Assembly (NCBI GenBank): GCA_021295835.1
Contig: JAGWBP010000007.1
Span: 1 to 64,000, forward strand
Length of the DNA stretch: 64,000 nucleotides
Source of the DNA: Gemmatimonadota bacterium
GTDB lineage: Bacteria > Gemmatimonadota > Gemmatimonadetes > Longimicrobiales > Gaopeijiaceae
Direction of reading: 5' to 3'
Program-made: the position numbers and the translations under genes
Shown: positions 45,726 through 54,606 of the stretch, in pieces
Numbering within the stretch: the first letter of the stretch is position 1
How the letters are laid out: each line of letters opens with the position of its first letter
Notes under the pieces: model-generated
Database searches by the model: none
What the model was told of the DNA's origin: nothing
What the model saw: only the letters and a program-made list of their open reading frames with translations

Positions 45726-47339
45726 ATGATCCACATCTGCATTCCCTGTCGGGACGAGCGCCACACGATCGGCGTGCTCCTCTGGAGGATCCGCGAGGTC
45801 ATGCTCGAGCTGGGCCGCGACTTCCGGATCCTCGTCCTCGACGACGGGTGCCAAGACGGAACCCGAGAGCTGCTCGAGAGGTACAGCCGCGTGCTCCCCC
45901 TGACGATCCTCACCGAAGAGACCCCTATCGGGTACGGGGCCGCCCTCGAAAAGCTGCTTGTGGCGGCCTCCGAGGGGACCGACTACCCGAAGCGGGACGC
46001 TGTCGTGACAATGCAGGCCGACTTCACCGAGCACCCCGACACCCTGCGGCGCGTCGTGCGCACCTTCGAGGGAGGCACCGACATCGTCGCGTGCGAGAGG
46101 GCGGATGCGTCCGAGGAGGGCGGCACCACTCCAATGCTTGCGCGGATCGCGCGGTGGCTCGTCGGTTCGGCTCGCGGACGGCACACGAAGGGCGATGCGG
46201 TCGCGGATCCCCTGATCGGCCTGCGTGCCTACCGGATCGCGGTCGTCCGGAAGGCGCTCGCGCAGCGCAAGCGCCCACTCGCCACCTCGGACGGGTGGGC
46301 CGCCAACGTCGAGCTCATGCGCTCCCTGGCGCCCCATGCGCGTCGCGTCGCGCACGTCCCCGTAGCGCTGCGTCACGACATTAGGCGGCGACCCACGCGA
46401 AGGCGGCTCGTGGCCACGCTGCGGGAGGTCGCGCGCGCCAGGCGGGCGGTCGCATTGGCGGCAGTTTTCGCCGCTCTCCCCCTGGGCACGGCGGCGCAGA
46501 GCCACGCCACCCTGTTGCTCGACTCGCTCGCCGTCGCCCCGCAGGTGGTCGCTCCGCTCCCTTTCGAGCCCGGCGAGCGGCTCAGCTACCGGGTCAAGTA
46601 CGGGATCTTCGGCGTCGGCGAGGCGCTGATGGGGGTGGCGGAGATGGACACGCTTCGCGGCAGCTCGGTCTATCCTGTCCACCTCAACATGAGGGCCAGC
46701 GTGCTCGGGTATCGCTTCGACCACTGGCTGATGAGCTGGATCGACACCGAGACCCTGGCGTCGCGCCGCTTCGTGAACGACCAGAGGCGGCGGGGCCGCT
46801 ACCGAGAGTACGACATCTTCCCCGAGGAGCGCATGGTTCAGCGTATCGACCGCGACACCACCTGGTCGATCCCGACCTCGGGTCCGCTGGACGACATCTC
46901 CTTCGTCTACTTCACCCGCACCCTGCCGCTCGAAGTGGGGCGCACCTACACCTTCAACCGCTTCTACAAGGAGAAGGGCAACCCCATACACCTGGAGATC
47001 CTGCGGAGAGACACGCGCGACGTCGGAGCGGGCACCTTCAACACCATCGTGGTCCGCCCGACGATCCCCGGGAGCAGCTTCTTCGCCGAGGGAGGCGGCG
47101 CCGAGATTCACCTATCCGACGACGAGCGGCGCCTGGTCGTCTACATGAAGGTCGACGGCCCGGTGCTGCCGATCAACATCACGATGCACCTGGAGGAGAT
47201 CGGTACGGGCTACACGGCGAGCGAGGCGGCGGTGGAGGCTCCGGAGAGCAACTTGGGGTCGGATGATGCGCAAGGTGGTGGTGCAACGCCGGGCGATGCT
47301 GAGCAGAGTGACACAACTTCGGCCAATCCAGGGCCGTAG
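45726..47339 (+). CDS. glycosyltransferase family 2 fused to a DUF3108 domain
   Basis: Residues 1 to about 235 are a GT-A fold: MIHICIPCRDERHTIGVLL, the metal-binding region near ILVLDDGCQDGTRE and QADFTEHPD, and a later LIGLRAYRI. After a basic stretch comes a hydrophobic, signal-like segment (AVALAAVFAALPLGTAAQ), and then a DUF3108 beta-rich domain (GERLSYRVKYGIFGVGEALM ... LPINITMHLEEIG). No stop separates them. Topology would be a cytoplasmic enzyme with a periplasmic C-terminus. A frame-joining error between two genes is the alternative. Confidence 0.75.
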   Translation: MIHICIPCRDERHTIGVLLWRIREVMLELGRDFRILVLDDGCQDGTRELLERYSRVLPLTILTEETPIGYGAALEKLLVAASEGTDYPKRDAVVTMQADFTEHPDTLRRVVRTFEGGTDIVACERADASEEGGTTPMLARIARWLVGSARGRHTKGDAVADPLIGLRAYRIAVVRKALAQRKRPLATSDGWAANVELMRSLAPHARRVAHVPVALRHDIRRRPTRRRLVATLREVARARRAVALAAVFAALPLGTAAQSHATLLLDSLAVAPQVVAPLPFEPGERLSYRVKYGIFGVGEALMGVAEMDTLRGSSVYPVHLNMRASVLGYRFDHWLMSWIDTETLASRRFVNDQRRRGRYREYDIFPEERMVQRIDRDTTWSIPTSGPLDDISFVYFTRTLPLEVGRTYTFNRFYKEKGNPIHLEILRRDTRDVGAGTFNTIVVRPTIPGSSFFAEGGGAEIHLSDDERRLVVYMKVDGPVLPINITMHLEEIGTGYTASEAAVEAPESNLGSDDAQGGGATPGDAEQSDTTSANPGP

Positions 47340-47353
47340 TCTGCCCTCGGTCG

Positions 47354-47962
47354 ATGGCCAGGGCATTCGACACTCGCGCAAGTCGGCCGAGGTGGGGGCC
47401 ACGGGGAGTCGTCGCGCGGGGCTTCCGCTTCTGGGGCGCATGGGGTCTGGCGATCTGCTGTCTCTGGCTGTCCAGGCCGAGCGGCACGTCGCTTATCGCC
47501 GGAGGCTCGCTGATCGCGATCGGCCTCCTGATCCGCGCCTGGGCCGCCTCGCTCCTCTGGAAGGACCGCGAGCTGGCGGTGGCGGGACCCTACGCGCATA
47601 CCCGCAACCCGCTCTACCTAGGTAGTCTGCTGATGGGTCTTGGCGGTGCGGTGGCCGCAGCAAGTCTGTGGCTCGGCGTCGCCTTCGTAGTCTTCTTCGC
47701 CTGGAGCTACGCACCTGCCATCGAGCGCGAGTCGGCCGAGCTGACGGGGCTCTTCGGAGAGAGCTACCGGAGCTACAGGGCGAGCGTGCCCGCCCTGCTC
47801 CCCAGGGTGACTCCGTACCGTCGGAGCGGGGATCTTTCTGGTCGGACCACCAGCGGCCCTCCCCGGATCTCGCCCGCCCTCTACATGCGGAACCGCGAGT
47901 GGGAGGCGGCGCTGGGGGCGGTGGCGGCGATGGCGGTGCTCGCCGTCAAGGCCGGCGGCTGA
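47354..47962 (+). CDS. isoprenylcysteine/phospholipid methyltransferase-like membrane protein
   Basis: The 202 residues have about four transmembrane segments and the ICMT/PEMT family motif GPYAHTRNPLYLGSLLMGLG followed by a conserved Glu pair in PAIERESAEL. Such enzymes methylate a lipid or protein C-terminus with SAM; the bacterial substrate is unclear. It follows the glycosyltransferase-DUF3108 gene by 14 bp, probably in the same operon. The C-terminal hydrophobic segment is unusual for the family. Confidence 0.78.
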   Translation: MARAFDTRASRPRWGPRGVVARGFRFWGAWGLAICCLWLSRPSGTSLIAGGSLIAIGLLIRAWAASLLWKDRELAVAGPYAHTRNPLYLGSLLMGLGGAVAAASLWLGVAFVVFFAWSYAPAIERESAELTGLFGESYRSYRASVPALLPRVTPYRRSGDLSGRTTSGPPRISPALYMRNREWEAALGAVAAMAVLAVKAGG

Positions 47963-48044
47963 TTTTCGGTCAGTTGCTCAGACTCTGGACAGATAACTGG
48001 CAGAATCTGTCACACCATCTGCGTCACCCTCCTCTGGAGAGGGA

Positions 48045-48461
48045 TCACCGCGAGTCTCCGTTCCCGTCCTCGATCTCGACCAGATGCAGACTCGGCCCCG
48101 CTAGGGTTCGCCCCTTTACCGTGACGTCCAGCGCGTAGCGCCCCGGCATCGGGAAGACCACATCCTCGATCGGCATCACTAGCTGGGTCCTGGCAGGGGG
48201 CCGGTCGGCGGGGGCCGGGGTGACCTCGGACTGCCCCTCGAGGGTGAGTGTCGGTCGACCCTCTGGATCGCGCACATCCACGCGGAAGTTGTGCCGCCCG
48301 TGGTCGTCGCGGTCCCACTCCAACACGAGGACGAGGGTCATCGCGTCCTGGCGGGCCGGAAAGCCGTGCGCGTAGAGGTCGTGAAAGACGCCCCGCAGGT
48401 CGAGCTTCCCGTCGGGCGCGGTGGTGACTCGGTCGCAGAGCGCGGCTGTGAGGATCCTCAT
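48045..48461 (-). CDS. DUF6941-like hypothetical protein
   Basis: The 138-residue protein has no signal peptide and is mostly beta strand by pattern (LVLVLEWDRDDHGRHNFRVDV, TQLVMPIEDVVFPMPGRYAL). The layout MRILTAALCDRVTTAPDGKLD followed by the FHDLYA segment resembles small DUF6941 proteins of unknown role. It stands alone, convergent with the methyltransferase gene, and ends near CCTCCTCTGGAGAGG, a small palindrome. The family assignment is by pattern only. Confidence 0.6.
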   Translation of the reverse strand: MRILTAALCDRVTTAPDGKLDLRGVFHDLYAHGFPARQDAMTLVLVLEWDRDDHGRHNFRVDVRDPEGRPTLTLEGQSEVTPAPADRPPARTQLVMPIEDVVFPMPGRYALDVTVKGRTLAGPSLHLVEIEDGNGDSR

Positions 48462-48842
48462 GGGTTACGATACGCGTTCGATCCCACGCAGACCAATGGA
48501 GGAGAGGGAGCGCGACCACACAGGTGAGTGAAGCCATGCTGCAGGCACCATCTCCGCTCGGCACCCCACGCCACAACCTCGGGGCACCGCATGGGGCCTC
48601 GGGGCAGTCTCGCCTCCTCCCACCTGCACCACATCGGCCCGGCAGGTACATTGGTGTCAGCGGAGCGGAGGTGCGCGGAGGACGGCGGGCCGTTCGTAGT
48701 CTCGCGAGGGGCCGGGGACGTCCGTGTGTGCGCCCCACGATGAAAGCTCGAAATTGACGAGAGGCGTGAAGAGGCTCAGGGTGCAGGAGGAGACCATCGT
48801 GCTGGTGCGGATCGAGGAGTTGCCTAGACTGGCGCGCCCGGC
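48462..48842. other. spacer upstream of fabV
   Basis: About 380 bp of GC-rich sequence. I see no gene, RNA or repeat of the mosaic family in it. It should hold divergent promoters for the DUF6941-like gene and for fabV, but no convincing -35/-10 pair stands out. Confidence 0.4.
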
Positions 48843-50039
48843 GTGATCATCCGTCCCCGCGTACGCGGCTTCGTCTGCACGACCACCCACCCCGTGGGGT
48901 GCGCCCGCAACGTCGAATCGCAGATCGAGCAGGCGCGCCGACGCCCTATCGCGCGTGCGCCTAGCTCCGTGCTCGTGCTGGGCTCTTCGGCAAGCTACGG
49001 ACTGGCGTCGAGGATAGCGCTGGCGTTCGGCGGAGGGGCCGCAACCTTCGGCGTCTTCTACGATCGCCCCCCCTCGGCGCGTCGTCCCGGCACGGCCGGC
49101 TGGTACAACACCGCCGCCTTCGAGGCGGCTGCAGCGAGGGCCGGACTCGTCTCCGCGTGCTACAACGGCGACGCCTTCTCGCACGAGGCCAAGGAGGTGG
49201 TGGTAGCCGCCCTGAAGCGCGACTTCCCCCCCGTCGACTGCGTCGTGAACTCGCTGGCGGCCCCCAGACGGGTGCACCCCGACACCGGAGAGCGCTTCGC
49301 CTCGGTGCTCAGGCCGATCGGGGCCTCCTACCGCACCAAGACGCTGGACACCGCCAGGGGAGAGGTCGCCGAGATCGAGCTCTCGCCCGCCACTGCCGAA
49401 GAGGTGGAGGCCACCGTTGCGGTGATGGGCGGCGAGGATTGGCGTCTCTGGATGAGGGCACTCGGCGACGGGGGCGTCCTGGCGCCGGGTTGCCGCACAT
49501 TCGCGTACAGCTACATCGGCCCCGAGCTCACCTGGCCGATCTACCGCGACGGATCGATCGGGCGCGCCAAGGCGGATCTGCACCGCACGGCGAGGGAGCT
49601 GAACCGGGAGCTCGCCGAGACCGGGGGAGGTGCCCACATAGCGGTGCTGAAGGCGATCGTGACGCAGGCGAGCGCCGCGATCCCGGTGGTTCCGCTCTAC
49701 ATCTCGATCCTCTACCGGGTCATGAAGGAGGCCGGAGACCACGAGGGCGCCATCGAGCAGTCGCTGCGCCTCTACGCCGACAAGGTCTACGGAAGGCGCG
49801 GCGTGCAGGCGGACGACGAACGCCTGGTCCGCCTGGACGACCTCGAGATGAGGAGCGGGACGCAGGCCGAGGTGCTCCGCATCTGGGAGTCGGTCACGAG
49901 CGGCAATCTGCGCTCCGTCACCGACTTCGACGGCTACCGCAAGGCCTTCCTGCAGCTCTTCGGCTTCGAGGTTCCCGGCGTGGACTACGACGCGGAGGTG
50001 GACCCGGTGGTGGAGATCCCTACCCTCGTGGCCGAGTGA
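48843..50039 (+). CDS. fabV: trans-2-enoyl-ACP/CoA reductase FabV
   Basis: The 398 residues begin with the characteristic IIRPRVRGFVCTTTHPVGC. They have the NAD-binding VLVLGSSASYGLASRIA loop and the FabV catalytic pattern Tyr-x8-Lys (in WPIYRDGSIGRAK). FabV carries out the last reduction step of fatty-acid elongation and is naturally tolerant of triclosan. The GTG at 48843 matches the family N-terminus. A DNA glycosylase gene follows after 13 bp. Confidence 0.96.
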   Translation: MIIRPRVRGFVCTTTHPVGCARNVESQIEQARRRPIARAPSSVLVLGSSASYGLASRIALAFGGGAATFGVFYDRPPSARRPGTAGWYNTAAFEAAAARAGLVSACYNGDAFSHEAKEVVVAALKRDFPPVDCVVNSLAAPRRVHPDTGERFASVLRPIGASYRTKTLDTARGEVAEIELSPATAEEVEATVAVMGGEDWRLWMRALGDGGVLAPGCRTFAYSYIGPELTWPIYRDGSIGRAKADLHRTARELNRELAETGGGAHIAVLKAIVTQASAAIPVVPLYISILYRVMKEAGDHEGAIEQSLRLYADKVYGRRGVQADDERLVRLDDLEMRSGTQAEVLRIWESVTSGNLRSVTDFDGYRKAFLQLFGFEVPGVDYDAEVDPVVEIPTLVAE

Positions 50040-50052
50040 GGCGGACACCGCC

Positions 50053-50682
50053 TTGCCGCGAGCTGTAGTCCCCACGGCCGGGCAGCTCGAGGAGCTCGCC
50101 TCCCGTGACCCGGTTCTCGGAGACGCGATGCGGCGAGTGGCACCCTTTCCGGGCTTTCCTCGGGGCCCCCTCGCGCGGGGCTCCCACTTCCAGGCGATCG
50201 CGCGCTCGATCGTCTATCAGCAACTGGCCGGGAGCGCTGCCAAGGCGATCTTCGAGCGGGTCTGTGCGCTCACCCCCGGTCCCGCCTTCCCCAGAGCGCA
50301 GGAGTGCCTGGCGCTGCCCGAGGAGCGTCTTCGCAGCGCCGGGCTGTCGACCGCCAAGGCTCGGAGCATCAGGGAGCTGGCGGCGGCGTGCGACTCGGGA
50401 TCGGTGCAGCTCCGCTCCGTCTCTCGCCGCTCGGACCCGGAAATCGTACAGATGCTCACCACCGTGTGGGGGATCGGCGAGTGGACGGCACAGATGTTCC
50501 TCATCTTCCGCCTCGGCCGGCTCGACATCATGCCGACGAGCGACCTGGGCATCCGCGAGGGCGTCAGACGCCTGGATGGGCTCGAGGAACGGCCCTCCGC
50601 GAAGGAGGTCGGACGAAGGGCCGAGCTCTGGCAGCCGCTCCGCTCGGTGGCGGCGTGGATCCTCTACCGGCTGTGTGATTGA
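50053..50682 (+). CDS. HhH-GPD DNA-3-methyladenine glycosylase (AlkA-like)
   Basis: The 209 residues show the helix-hairpin-helix block MLTTVWGIGEWTAQMFLIFR and the catalytic Asp region in DIMPTSDLGIREGVRR, preceded by FQAIARSIVYQQLAGSAAKAI, as in AlkA-type base-excision enzymes that remove alkylated purines. The TTG start at 50053 is the only one close to fabV. It ends 8 bp before a mosaic repeat. Length is typical of the short AlkA form without the N-terminal domain. Confidence 0.9.
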   Translation: MPRAVVPTAGQLEELASRDPVLGDAMRRVAPFPGFPRGPLARGSHFQAIARSIVYQQLAGSAAKAIFERVCALTPGPAFPRAQECLALPEERLRSAGLSTAKARSIRELAAACDSGSVQLRSVSRRSDPEIVQMLTTVWGIGEWTAQMFLIFRLGRLDIMPTSDLGIREGVRRLDGLEERPSAKEVGRRAELWQPLRSVAAWILYRLCD

Positions 50683-50689
50683 CAGATGG

Positions 50690-50822
50690 CAGGTACGGAC
50701 ATTGTAAATCATGGATTGCATATTGTAAAGCAAACATTACAATGTGGGGAGGCGACCGAAGCGGTCCAGGGGGGATGCAGCGCCGCTCCTGCCGTGGGAG
50801 GCTTGTTCACAGGCTGCCAGGA
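50690..50822 (-). repeat. mosaic intergenic repeat, copy 8, carrying the composite operator
   Basis: This ~130-bp copy closely matches the copy at 35993: GTACGGACATTGTAAA, the double operator, AAGCGGTCCAGGGGGGATGC, the GGCAGGAGCGGCGCTG module in reverse complement, and the truncated end CTTGTTCACAGGCTGCC. It lies in the 188-bp gap before the DegT aminotransferase gene. Confidence 0.85.
50703..50741. promoter_or_regulatory. 39-bp composite operator (copy 3)
   Basis: The sites are TGTAA-N8-TTGCA at 50703-50720 and TGTAA-N8-TTACA at 50724-50741, again 21 bp apart with three bases between. Only one base differs from the consensus. It lies 130 bp upstream of the aminotransferase start. Confidence 0.62.
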
Positions 50823-50870
50823 AAGGGAGTGAGCGCGCCCGCCCCGGGGAGGGCACCGACGAGGGTGCCG

Positions 50871-51992
50871 ATGATCGACCTTGAGGCCCAGTACAGGTCG
50901 ATACGATCCGAGATCGAGGCCGCCGTCGCGCCCGTCGTCGCCTCGCAGCGCTTCGTCCTGGGGCCCGTGGTCGAGGAGTGCGAGGCGGCGGTCGCCGCGT
51001 ACGCGGGCCGCCGCTTCGGGATCGGCGTCTCTTCGGGGACCGACGCACTGCTCGTGGCACTCATGGCCGAGGGGATCGGAGCTGGCGACGAGGTCATCAC
51101 GACATGCTTCTCCTTCTTCGCGACTGCGGGTGCAATGGTCCGCCTCGGTGCCACGCCCGTATTCGCCGACATCGACGCCAAGACGTTCAACATCGACGCG
51201 CACGCTGTCGAGCGGCTGGTCACCAAGAGGACTCGCGCCATCGTTCCGGTTCACCTCTACGGGCAGATGGCCGATATGCGCGCAATCCTGGAGACGGCTC
51301 GCCGACACGACCTGGTCGTCGTCGAGGATGCCGCGCAGGCGCTCGGGGGATCGCGCGACGGCGCACGCGCCGGATCGGTCGGGCACTATGGCTGCTTTTC
51401 CTTCTATCCGACGAAGAACCTCGGAGGGTTCGGCGACGGCGGCATGGTCGTCACCGGCAACCATGATCGCGCGAGTAGGGTCAGGGAGCTCAGGGCGCAC
51501 GGCGAGGGGGCGGGCTACATCCACAGGGTGGTGGGGGGGAACTTCCGCCTCGACGCCCTGCAAGCTGCTGTCGTCAACGCCAAGCTGCCGCACCTGGACG
51601 ACTGGAACCGAGCCCGCCGACGCAACGCCAGCCTGTACAACGAGCTCCTGGGAGACTTCGCCACCAGGCACCCCGATCTCCTCGAGCTCCCGGCCAACCG
51701 AGCCGAGCGGCACACCTTCCACCAGTACGTGGCGAAGATCGCCCGTCGCGACGAGGTGCGAGCCGAACTGGCCCAAGCCGGAGTCGAAACGGGGGTCTAC
51801 TACCCGCTGCCGCTCCACCTGCAGGAGTGCTTTCGGAGTTTGGGGCACAACAAGGGCGACTTCCCGGCGGCCGAGCGTGCAGCCGAGTGCGTTCTCGCAC
51901 TCCCCGTCCACTCCGAGCTGGGCCAGGAGCAGGTCGTCCATGTGGCCGACACCCTCCTCGGCGTACTGTCGCGACAATCCCGCACCCGGTAG
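50871..51992 (+). CDS. DegT/DnrJ/EryC1 family PLP-dependent sugar aminotransferase
   Basis: The 373 residues start with PMIDLEAQYRSI, have FVLGPVVEECEAAVAAYAG, SSGTDALLVALMA, VVVEDAAQALGG and the PLP Lys in SFYPTKNLGGFGDGG, and end with YYPLPLHLQECF. These enzymes aminate keto-sugar nucleotides for surface polysaccharides. The ATG at 50871 is preceded by GAGG and starts at the family N-terminus. The C-terminus ends before a GroES-like gene. No sugar-nucleotide genes are adjacent, so the product is unknown. Confidence 0.9.
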   Translation: MIDLEAQYRSIRSEIEAAVAPVVASQRFVLGPVVEECEAAVAAYAGRRFGIGVSSGTDALLVALMAEGIGAGDEVITTCFSFFATAGAMVRLGATPVFADIDAKTFNIDAHAVERLVTKRTRAIVPVHLYGQMADMRAILETARRHDLVVVEDAAQALGGSRDGARAGSVGHYGCFSFYPTKNLGGFGDGGMVVTGNHDRASRVRELRAHGEGAGYIHRVVGGNFRLDALQAAVVNAKLPHLDDWNRARRRNASLYNELLGDFATRHPDLLELPANRAERHTFHQYVAKIARRDEVRAELAQAGVETGVYYPLPLHLQECFRSLGHNKGDFPAAERAAECVLALPVHSELGQEQVVHVADTLLGVLSRQSRTR

Positions 51993-52030
51993 TTTGGCCG
52001 TCGCCGGGTGCCACCAACGGAGGGCTACGA

Positions 52031-52420
52031 GTGAAGAGCAAGCGAGGAAAGGAGCTGATCGTCGTGGGCGACCGTGTCCTGATCGAACCCGAGGAGGGCG
52101 AGGAGCGCACCTCGGTCGGGCTGTACCTCCCGGCATCCGCCGTGGAGAAGCAGTCTGTTCAGGGCGGCAGGGTCCTGGCCACCGGGCCCGGAACCCCGAT
52201 CGGAGCTCCTACCGAGCTCGACGAAGAGCCTTGGAAGATCGGATCGGGCGAGGCGCGCTACCTACCGGTTCAGGCGCGCGTCGGGGACTTTGCGATCTTC
52301 TTCCGCAAGGCCGCCGTGGAGATCGCCTTCGAGGAGATCGAGTACCTGGTCGTGCCGCAGGCGGCGATTCTGGCACTGGTCAGAGGGGAGGAGGCAGGGC
52401 CGGTCGAGACGAGCTTCTGA
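52031..52420 (+). CDS. GroES-like co-chaperonin family protein
   Basis: The 129 residues show a Cpn10-like fold: LIVVGDRVLIEPEEGEERTS at the start, then GLYLPASAVEKQSVQGGRVL, GEARYLPVQARVGDFAIFF and a terminal IEYLVVPQAAILALV. It is longer than GroES (about 97 residues), with an inserted loop after VLATGPG and a different tail. GGAGG precedes the GTG. It is probably a GroES paralogue rather than the main co-chaperonin, and no groEL is adjacent. Confidence 0.8.
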   Translation: MKSKRGKELIVVGDRVLIEPEEGEERTSVGLYLPASAVEKQSVQGGRVLATGPGTPIGAPTELDEEPWKIGSGEARYLPVQARVGDFAIFFRKAAVEIAFEEIEYLVVPQAAILALVRGEEAGPVETSF

Positions 52421-52439
52421 CCGGGAAGGCGGCAGCTCC

Positions 52440-52548
52440 GCTAGCAGCCCGGGGGTTTACAATTCCCGTACCCGTGGCTTAGCTCTGCGTTCCTCCTCGG
52501 GCCGGTAGCGCTGCTACCAGCCCCTGCGGTCCGCAGATGTGCACTGTG
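52440..52548. repeat. mosaic intergenic repeat, copy 9
   Basis: It begins CTAGCAGCCCGGGGGTTTAC, then TACCCGTGGCTTAGCTCTGC and GGCCGGTAGCGCTGCTACC, followed by the palindrome CTGCGG-T-CCGCAG. Both GGTAGC-GCT-GCTACC and CTGCGG-T-CCGCAG are perfect small hairpins. It lies about 120 bp upstream of tRNA-Pro. Confidence 0.75.
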
Positions 52549-52667
52549 CGGAGTCCCCGAGCCCGGTGTCGCCTTCCCGACGGAGGAGCATCTGCATGCT
52601 GCGGTACGGGCTACAGGGGCCGCTCGGTCTTTGCGGCCCGCCCCCGAGGATTTAGCTTGGTTGGCTG

Positions 52668-52741
52668 CGGGACGTGGCGCAGTCCGGTAGCGCACCTGAA
52701 TGGGGTTCAGGGGGTCGCCGGTTCGAATCCGGCCGTCCCGA
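52668..52741 (+). tRNA. tRNA-Pro (anticodon GGG)
   Basis: The 7-bp acceptor stem CGGGACG (52668-52674) pairs with CGTCCCG (52734-52740), and the discriminator is A. The anticodon arm is CCTGA-ATGGGGT-TCAGG, placing GGG in the anticodon. The T arm has GCCGG-TTCGAAT-CCGGC. The 5' C and the overall shape are typical of tRNA-Pro. The 3' CCA is not encoded. Confidence 0.95.
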
Positions 52742-52761
52742 CTGCGGAGCGGAAAGTCCGG

Positions 52762-54606
52762 CTAACGCGGCAACCCTTCGCTGAAGGTTACGGCGATGTC
52801 TCCCCGGACGGGGACGATGTCGCCTTTGCTCCAGTCTCGGAGCACGGCCCGCAGCCCGCCGGTGGCGCGGTCGGTCACGAGTGCCATTGGGGGGGCGCCG
52901 GAGGGCTCCAGCTGTGCGCTCCCAGCCGGACCGGAGAGCTCCACCCGGGCGAGCGCGCCGTCCACGGCCGCGTCGAACGGAACCGCGAAGAGGAACATAC
53001 CGCCGCCGAACTCCGTCGGGCGCGGCGAGAAGCTCAGCGCGAAGAGGCTCTGCCCTCCTTCCCCGAACCCCTCCAGCCGGTAGGGACCCGGCGCGGCGGG
53101 CATCGTGGGGGGCAGATTCGTCACAAACGCCGGGTCCAGGACGACGCCCTCGTCCCCGACTCTGCCCCAGAGCAGGAGCGTGGTGCCGTGGGCGCGGCCG
53201 AACGTGCCGTCGCTAGCTGCCGCAGGAGCAACGAGCGCTTCCTCAACGTGCTCGCGAAAGTCGATCGCTCGCGCGAAGTGGTAGTCGCTGACCCACCTCG
53301 GAGCGCAGTACCCCATCACGTCACGGTGGAGCAGCGGGTGAACGAGCCGACGCGTGGTCGGGTTGTACCCCCAGGCCCCGGTCACTCCGTTCTCGTAGGG
53401 GTAGTCCTCGTCGGCATCGCCCGTGCCTCCGCACGGCGCATGCTGAAGGGCCATGTTGTGCCCCAGCTCGTGAGTGAGCGTCTCGGTATCGGCGGTCCCG
53501 ACAGAGGCGGGGAAGCCGATAATGCCGAGTCCGCGCCAGCGGCGCGATGGGTCCGGCGCCACGGCGCCGTAGTAGTAGCCCCGCGAACCCTCCCTAGTTC
53601 GCAGAAACGCGATCTCGGCCAGGAGCTGCCCCCAACCTTCGGCTGTCTCAAGGTCGGCCGTAGTGACAATCCCGTCGTGAGGAAGGAGAGTGATCTCCGC
53701 TATCGGCAACACCGCGCGAGGCAGGCGCAGCTCCTCGCCGTCGGCGGTCAGCCCCGCCGCCCAGGCGCGGACATCCATCTCGGGAGCGGAATCCGACGCG
53801 ATCTCCACAGGCACCACCGTCAGCTCGAATGGACCGAGCTGGCGCACGTCGAGCGGCATCCTCCCCTCTGCGGGCACCCTCAACTGACTGCCGGGAGCGT
53901 GTGGCACGGCTCCTTCGCGGTCGATCTCGACGACGAACTCCACCCCTGGACGGAGAGCCCCGCCCGGAATCGGGACGTTGAAGGACATGTCGAGCCGACC
54001 CTCGTCGACTTCGGTCGGAAAAAACTCCGACTGGAGCGCGACGTCGGCCCAGTGCACCAGCTCGTCGCCCAGGTAGAAGGAGGCGGTGGCGCGGGGCCGG
54101 TAGAAGCTCGGCAGGTCGCCCGTGGCAAAGATCCTCATTAGGGCCGCGCGGCCGGCGATCAGCGGCACATCTCCGTCGATGCTCTGCACGGCCTGCGTCA
54201 CGGTCACCGCTGGCACGGAGAGTACGAGCCTCTCTGGGTTCACGCGCAACCGCGTGCGGGCCACAAGACCCGCCAAGGTCGCCCTGACCTCGGTGTCGAC
54301 GTGCACCCCCGCCTCCACCCGGCCGTCGTCCCATAGGTAGACGGCGGCGGGATCGGGCGTCCTCCACTTCGGGGTGGCCCAAGCGGGGACTCCCGAGAAG
54401 GGGACGCCGTGCTGATCGAGCACGTGGATCTTGAAGCGCGCGGTGTCTCCAACCCTCAGGATCGTGTCGTCAGGATGGATGATCAGCTCCGAAGGCACTC
54501 GGGCGGCCTCTAGGGCAAAGTCGCCGCATCCCGCCAGCGTGAGAGCCGATGTTCCGAGGAGGCAGCGGACTACCCGACCCAGCCTCTGCGGCCTCCGTAC
54601 CCTCAG
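52762..54606 (-). CDS. metzincin-like protease lipoprotein (CTG start likely)
   Basis: The 614 residues begin with a lipoprotein signal (VVRCLLGTSALTLAGCG), then a beta-rich region and a protease core with HELGHNMALQH (from residue 379), HAPCGG and DVMGYC. No ATG, GTG or TTG precedes the signal peptide in frame. A CTG at 54606 overlaps the previous TGA as CTGA, matching the coupled GTGA/ATGA pattern of this genome. A GTG at 54498 would lose the signal. It is paralogous to 54603-56408 and to the protease half of 1-2403. Substrate unknown. Confidence 0.8.
   Translation of the reverse strand: MRVRRPQRLGRVVRCLLGTSALTLAGCGDFALEAARVPSELIIHPDDTILRVGDTARFKIHVLDQHGVPFSGVPAWATPKWRTPDPAAVYLWDDGRVEAGVHVDTEVRATLAGLVARTRLRVNPERLVLSVPAVTVTQAVQSIDGDVPLIAGRAALMRIFATGDLPSFYRPRATASFYLGDELVHWADVALQSEFFPTEVDEGRLDMSFNVPIPGGALRPGVEFVVEIDREGAVPHAPGSQLRVPAEGRMPLDVRQLGPFELTVVPVEIASDSAPEMDVRAWAAGLTADGEELRLPRAVLPIAEITLLPHDGIVTTADLETAEGWGQLLAEIAFLRTREGSRGYYYGAVAPDPSRRWRGLGIIGFPASVGTADTETLTHELGHNMALQHAPCGGTGDADEDYPYENGVTGAWGYNPTTRRLVHPLLHRDVMGYCAPRWVSDYHFARAIDFREHVEEALVAPAAASDGTFGRAHGTTLLLWGRVGDEGVVLDPAFVTNLPPTMPAAPGPYRLEGFGEGGQSLFALSFSPRPTEFGGGMFLFAVPFDAAVDGALARVELSGPAGSAQLEPSGAPPMALVTDRATGGLRAVLRDWSKGDIVPVRGDIAVTFSEGLPR

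Noticed and set aside
48524..48757. Small plus-strand gene before fabV
   Set aside because: It is low-complexity Arg/Pro/Gly-rich, with no Shine-Dalgarno and no family pattern.
52668..54606. tRNA-Pro as an attachment site of an integrated island
   Set aside because: I see no integrase gene or direct repeat of the tRNA 3' end in the following 10 kb.
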